Origin: DATDAH01 sp963845425
Lineage (GTDB): Bacteria > Actinomycetota > Acidimicrobiia > Acidimicrobiales > DATDAH01
Length of the DNA stretch: 64,000 nt
Direction of reading: 5' to 3'
Assembly (NCBI GenBank): GCA_963845425.1
Contig: CAWJSC010000002.1
Coordinates: forward strand, 62,001-126,000
Of the stretch, positions 63,668 through 64,000 are shown piece by piece. A model generated the notes under the pieces. The model searched no databases and was not told where the DNA came from. It worked only from the letters and a program-made list of their open reading frames with translations. Every line of letters begins with the position of its first letter. Within the stretch, counting starts at the first letter, position 1. A program made the translations under genes and the position numbers.

Positions 63668-64000
63668 GCGTCGACCCGGGTGACCGTGCTGGTCGACGGG
63701 CCCTTGCGGACCTCGAAGCGGACGGGGAGGCGCTCGGCCAGCTCCCGGACGTGGCTGACCACACCGACCATGCGGCCGGACGCCCCCAGCTCCTCGAGGG
63801 CGGTGGCCACGATGTCGAGGGTGTCCAGGTCGAGGGAGCCGAAGCCCTCGTCACAGAAGATCGACTCCAGACGGGCACTGCCACCCGCCGCGAGGTCGGC
63901 CACCTGGTCGGCCAGGGCCAGGGCCAGGGCGAGGGAGGCCAGGAAGGTCTCGCCCCCCGACAAGGTCTTTGCCCCCCGCACGGCATCGGCATTGGCGTGG
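63664..64000 (-). CDS. sbcC: SbcC/Rad50-like ATPase, C-terminal fragment (5' end outside window)
   Basis: About 112 C-terminal residues are visible. AKTLSGGETFLASLALALALA is the ABC signature helix (given here to 20 residues from K), IFCDEGFGSLD is Walker B with D-loop, and VSHVRELAERLP is the switch histidine region. This is the C-terminal nucleotide-binding lobe of an SbcC-type SMC ATPase for DNA end processing. It overlaps the NurA-like gene by 4 bases. The long coiled coil and N-terminal lobe lie beyond the window. Confidence 0.88.
   Translation of the reverse strand, partial: HANADAVRGAKTLSGGETFLASLALALALADQVADLAAGGSARLESIFCDEGFGSLDLDTLDIVATALEELGASGRMVGVVSHVRELAERLPVRFEVRKGPSTSTVTRVDA

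Overview
The window is very GC-rich (roughly 70% or more) and gene-dense, and it reads as the chromosome of a high-GC actinobacterium, most likely class Acidimicrobiia (an Iamia/Ilumatobacter-type lineage). Supporting signs are the block ruc-plsY-galU-glp(moeA)-glpR, which parallels Mycobacterium tuberculosis Rv0991c-Rv0996, a CIRCE element, F420/DDN-type and IlvG (Rv1820)-like proteins, and many promoters of the form TANNNT followed after 6-8 bases by ATG or GTG. That last arrangement suggests widespread leaderless transcription. The class-level placement is an inference.

Layout. 0-13.3 kb: a secreted metalloprotease, a ferredoxin, a DDN-type reductase divergent from a TetR regulator over an operator array, a membrane c-di-GMP enzyme, an RTX-type secreted protein, a NarL-type two-component system, a CPBP protease, tRNA-Ala(CGC) and a CAP-domain protein. 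13.3-22.8 kb: a 34-bp tandem repeat array, then glpR, moaC, moaA, glp/moeA, galU and plsY on the minus strand. A 74-bp duplication sits between galU and plsY. Facing them are ruc (CIRCE-controlled), mtnP, a SAF-domain protein, a YbaK-GNAT fusion and a DinB protein. 22.8-36.7 kb: a BKACE enzyme, tldE-tldE-tldD, a thioesterase, an IlvG-like enzyme, a coupled flippase/PAP2/PAP2/EEP lipid operon, dxs, a decayed region and nfuA.

36.9-61.8 kb is the most unusual part, a catabolic supercluster. It carries homoprotocatechuate-type meta-cleavage genes (hpaD, hpaE, hpaG), an aromatic-amino-acid-type PLP decarboxylase and an HpaR-like MarR regulator. It also has two glutamine-synthetase-like ligases, two class-I glutamine amidotransferases, two P450s, an SDR, a MetE-like zinc methyltransferase, an acetoacetate-decarboxylase-like protein, a NicX-like dioxygenase, an acyl-CoA dehydrogenase, a second ALDH and a branched-chain-type ABC importer. 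Five copies of a 20-bp palindrome (consensus ATCGTTTGGnnCCAAACGAT) lie at promoters of the GATase, hpaD, hpaR/hpaE, livK and hpaG/ADC genes. They suggest one regulon for uptake, decarboxylation, gamma-glutamylation and ring cleavage of an aromatic amine or amino acid. Substrate and pathway order are inferred.

61.8-64 kb: a hypothetical membrane-anchored protein, a NurA-like nuclease and the C-terminus of an SbcC-like ATPase cut by the window end. Across the window a family of roughly 48-bp intergenic palindromes (ends TTCTGG and CCAGAA) occurs at least seven times, once inside a gene at a domain junction.
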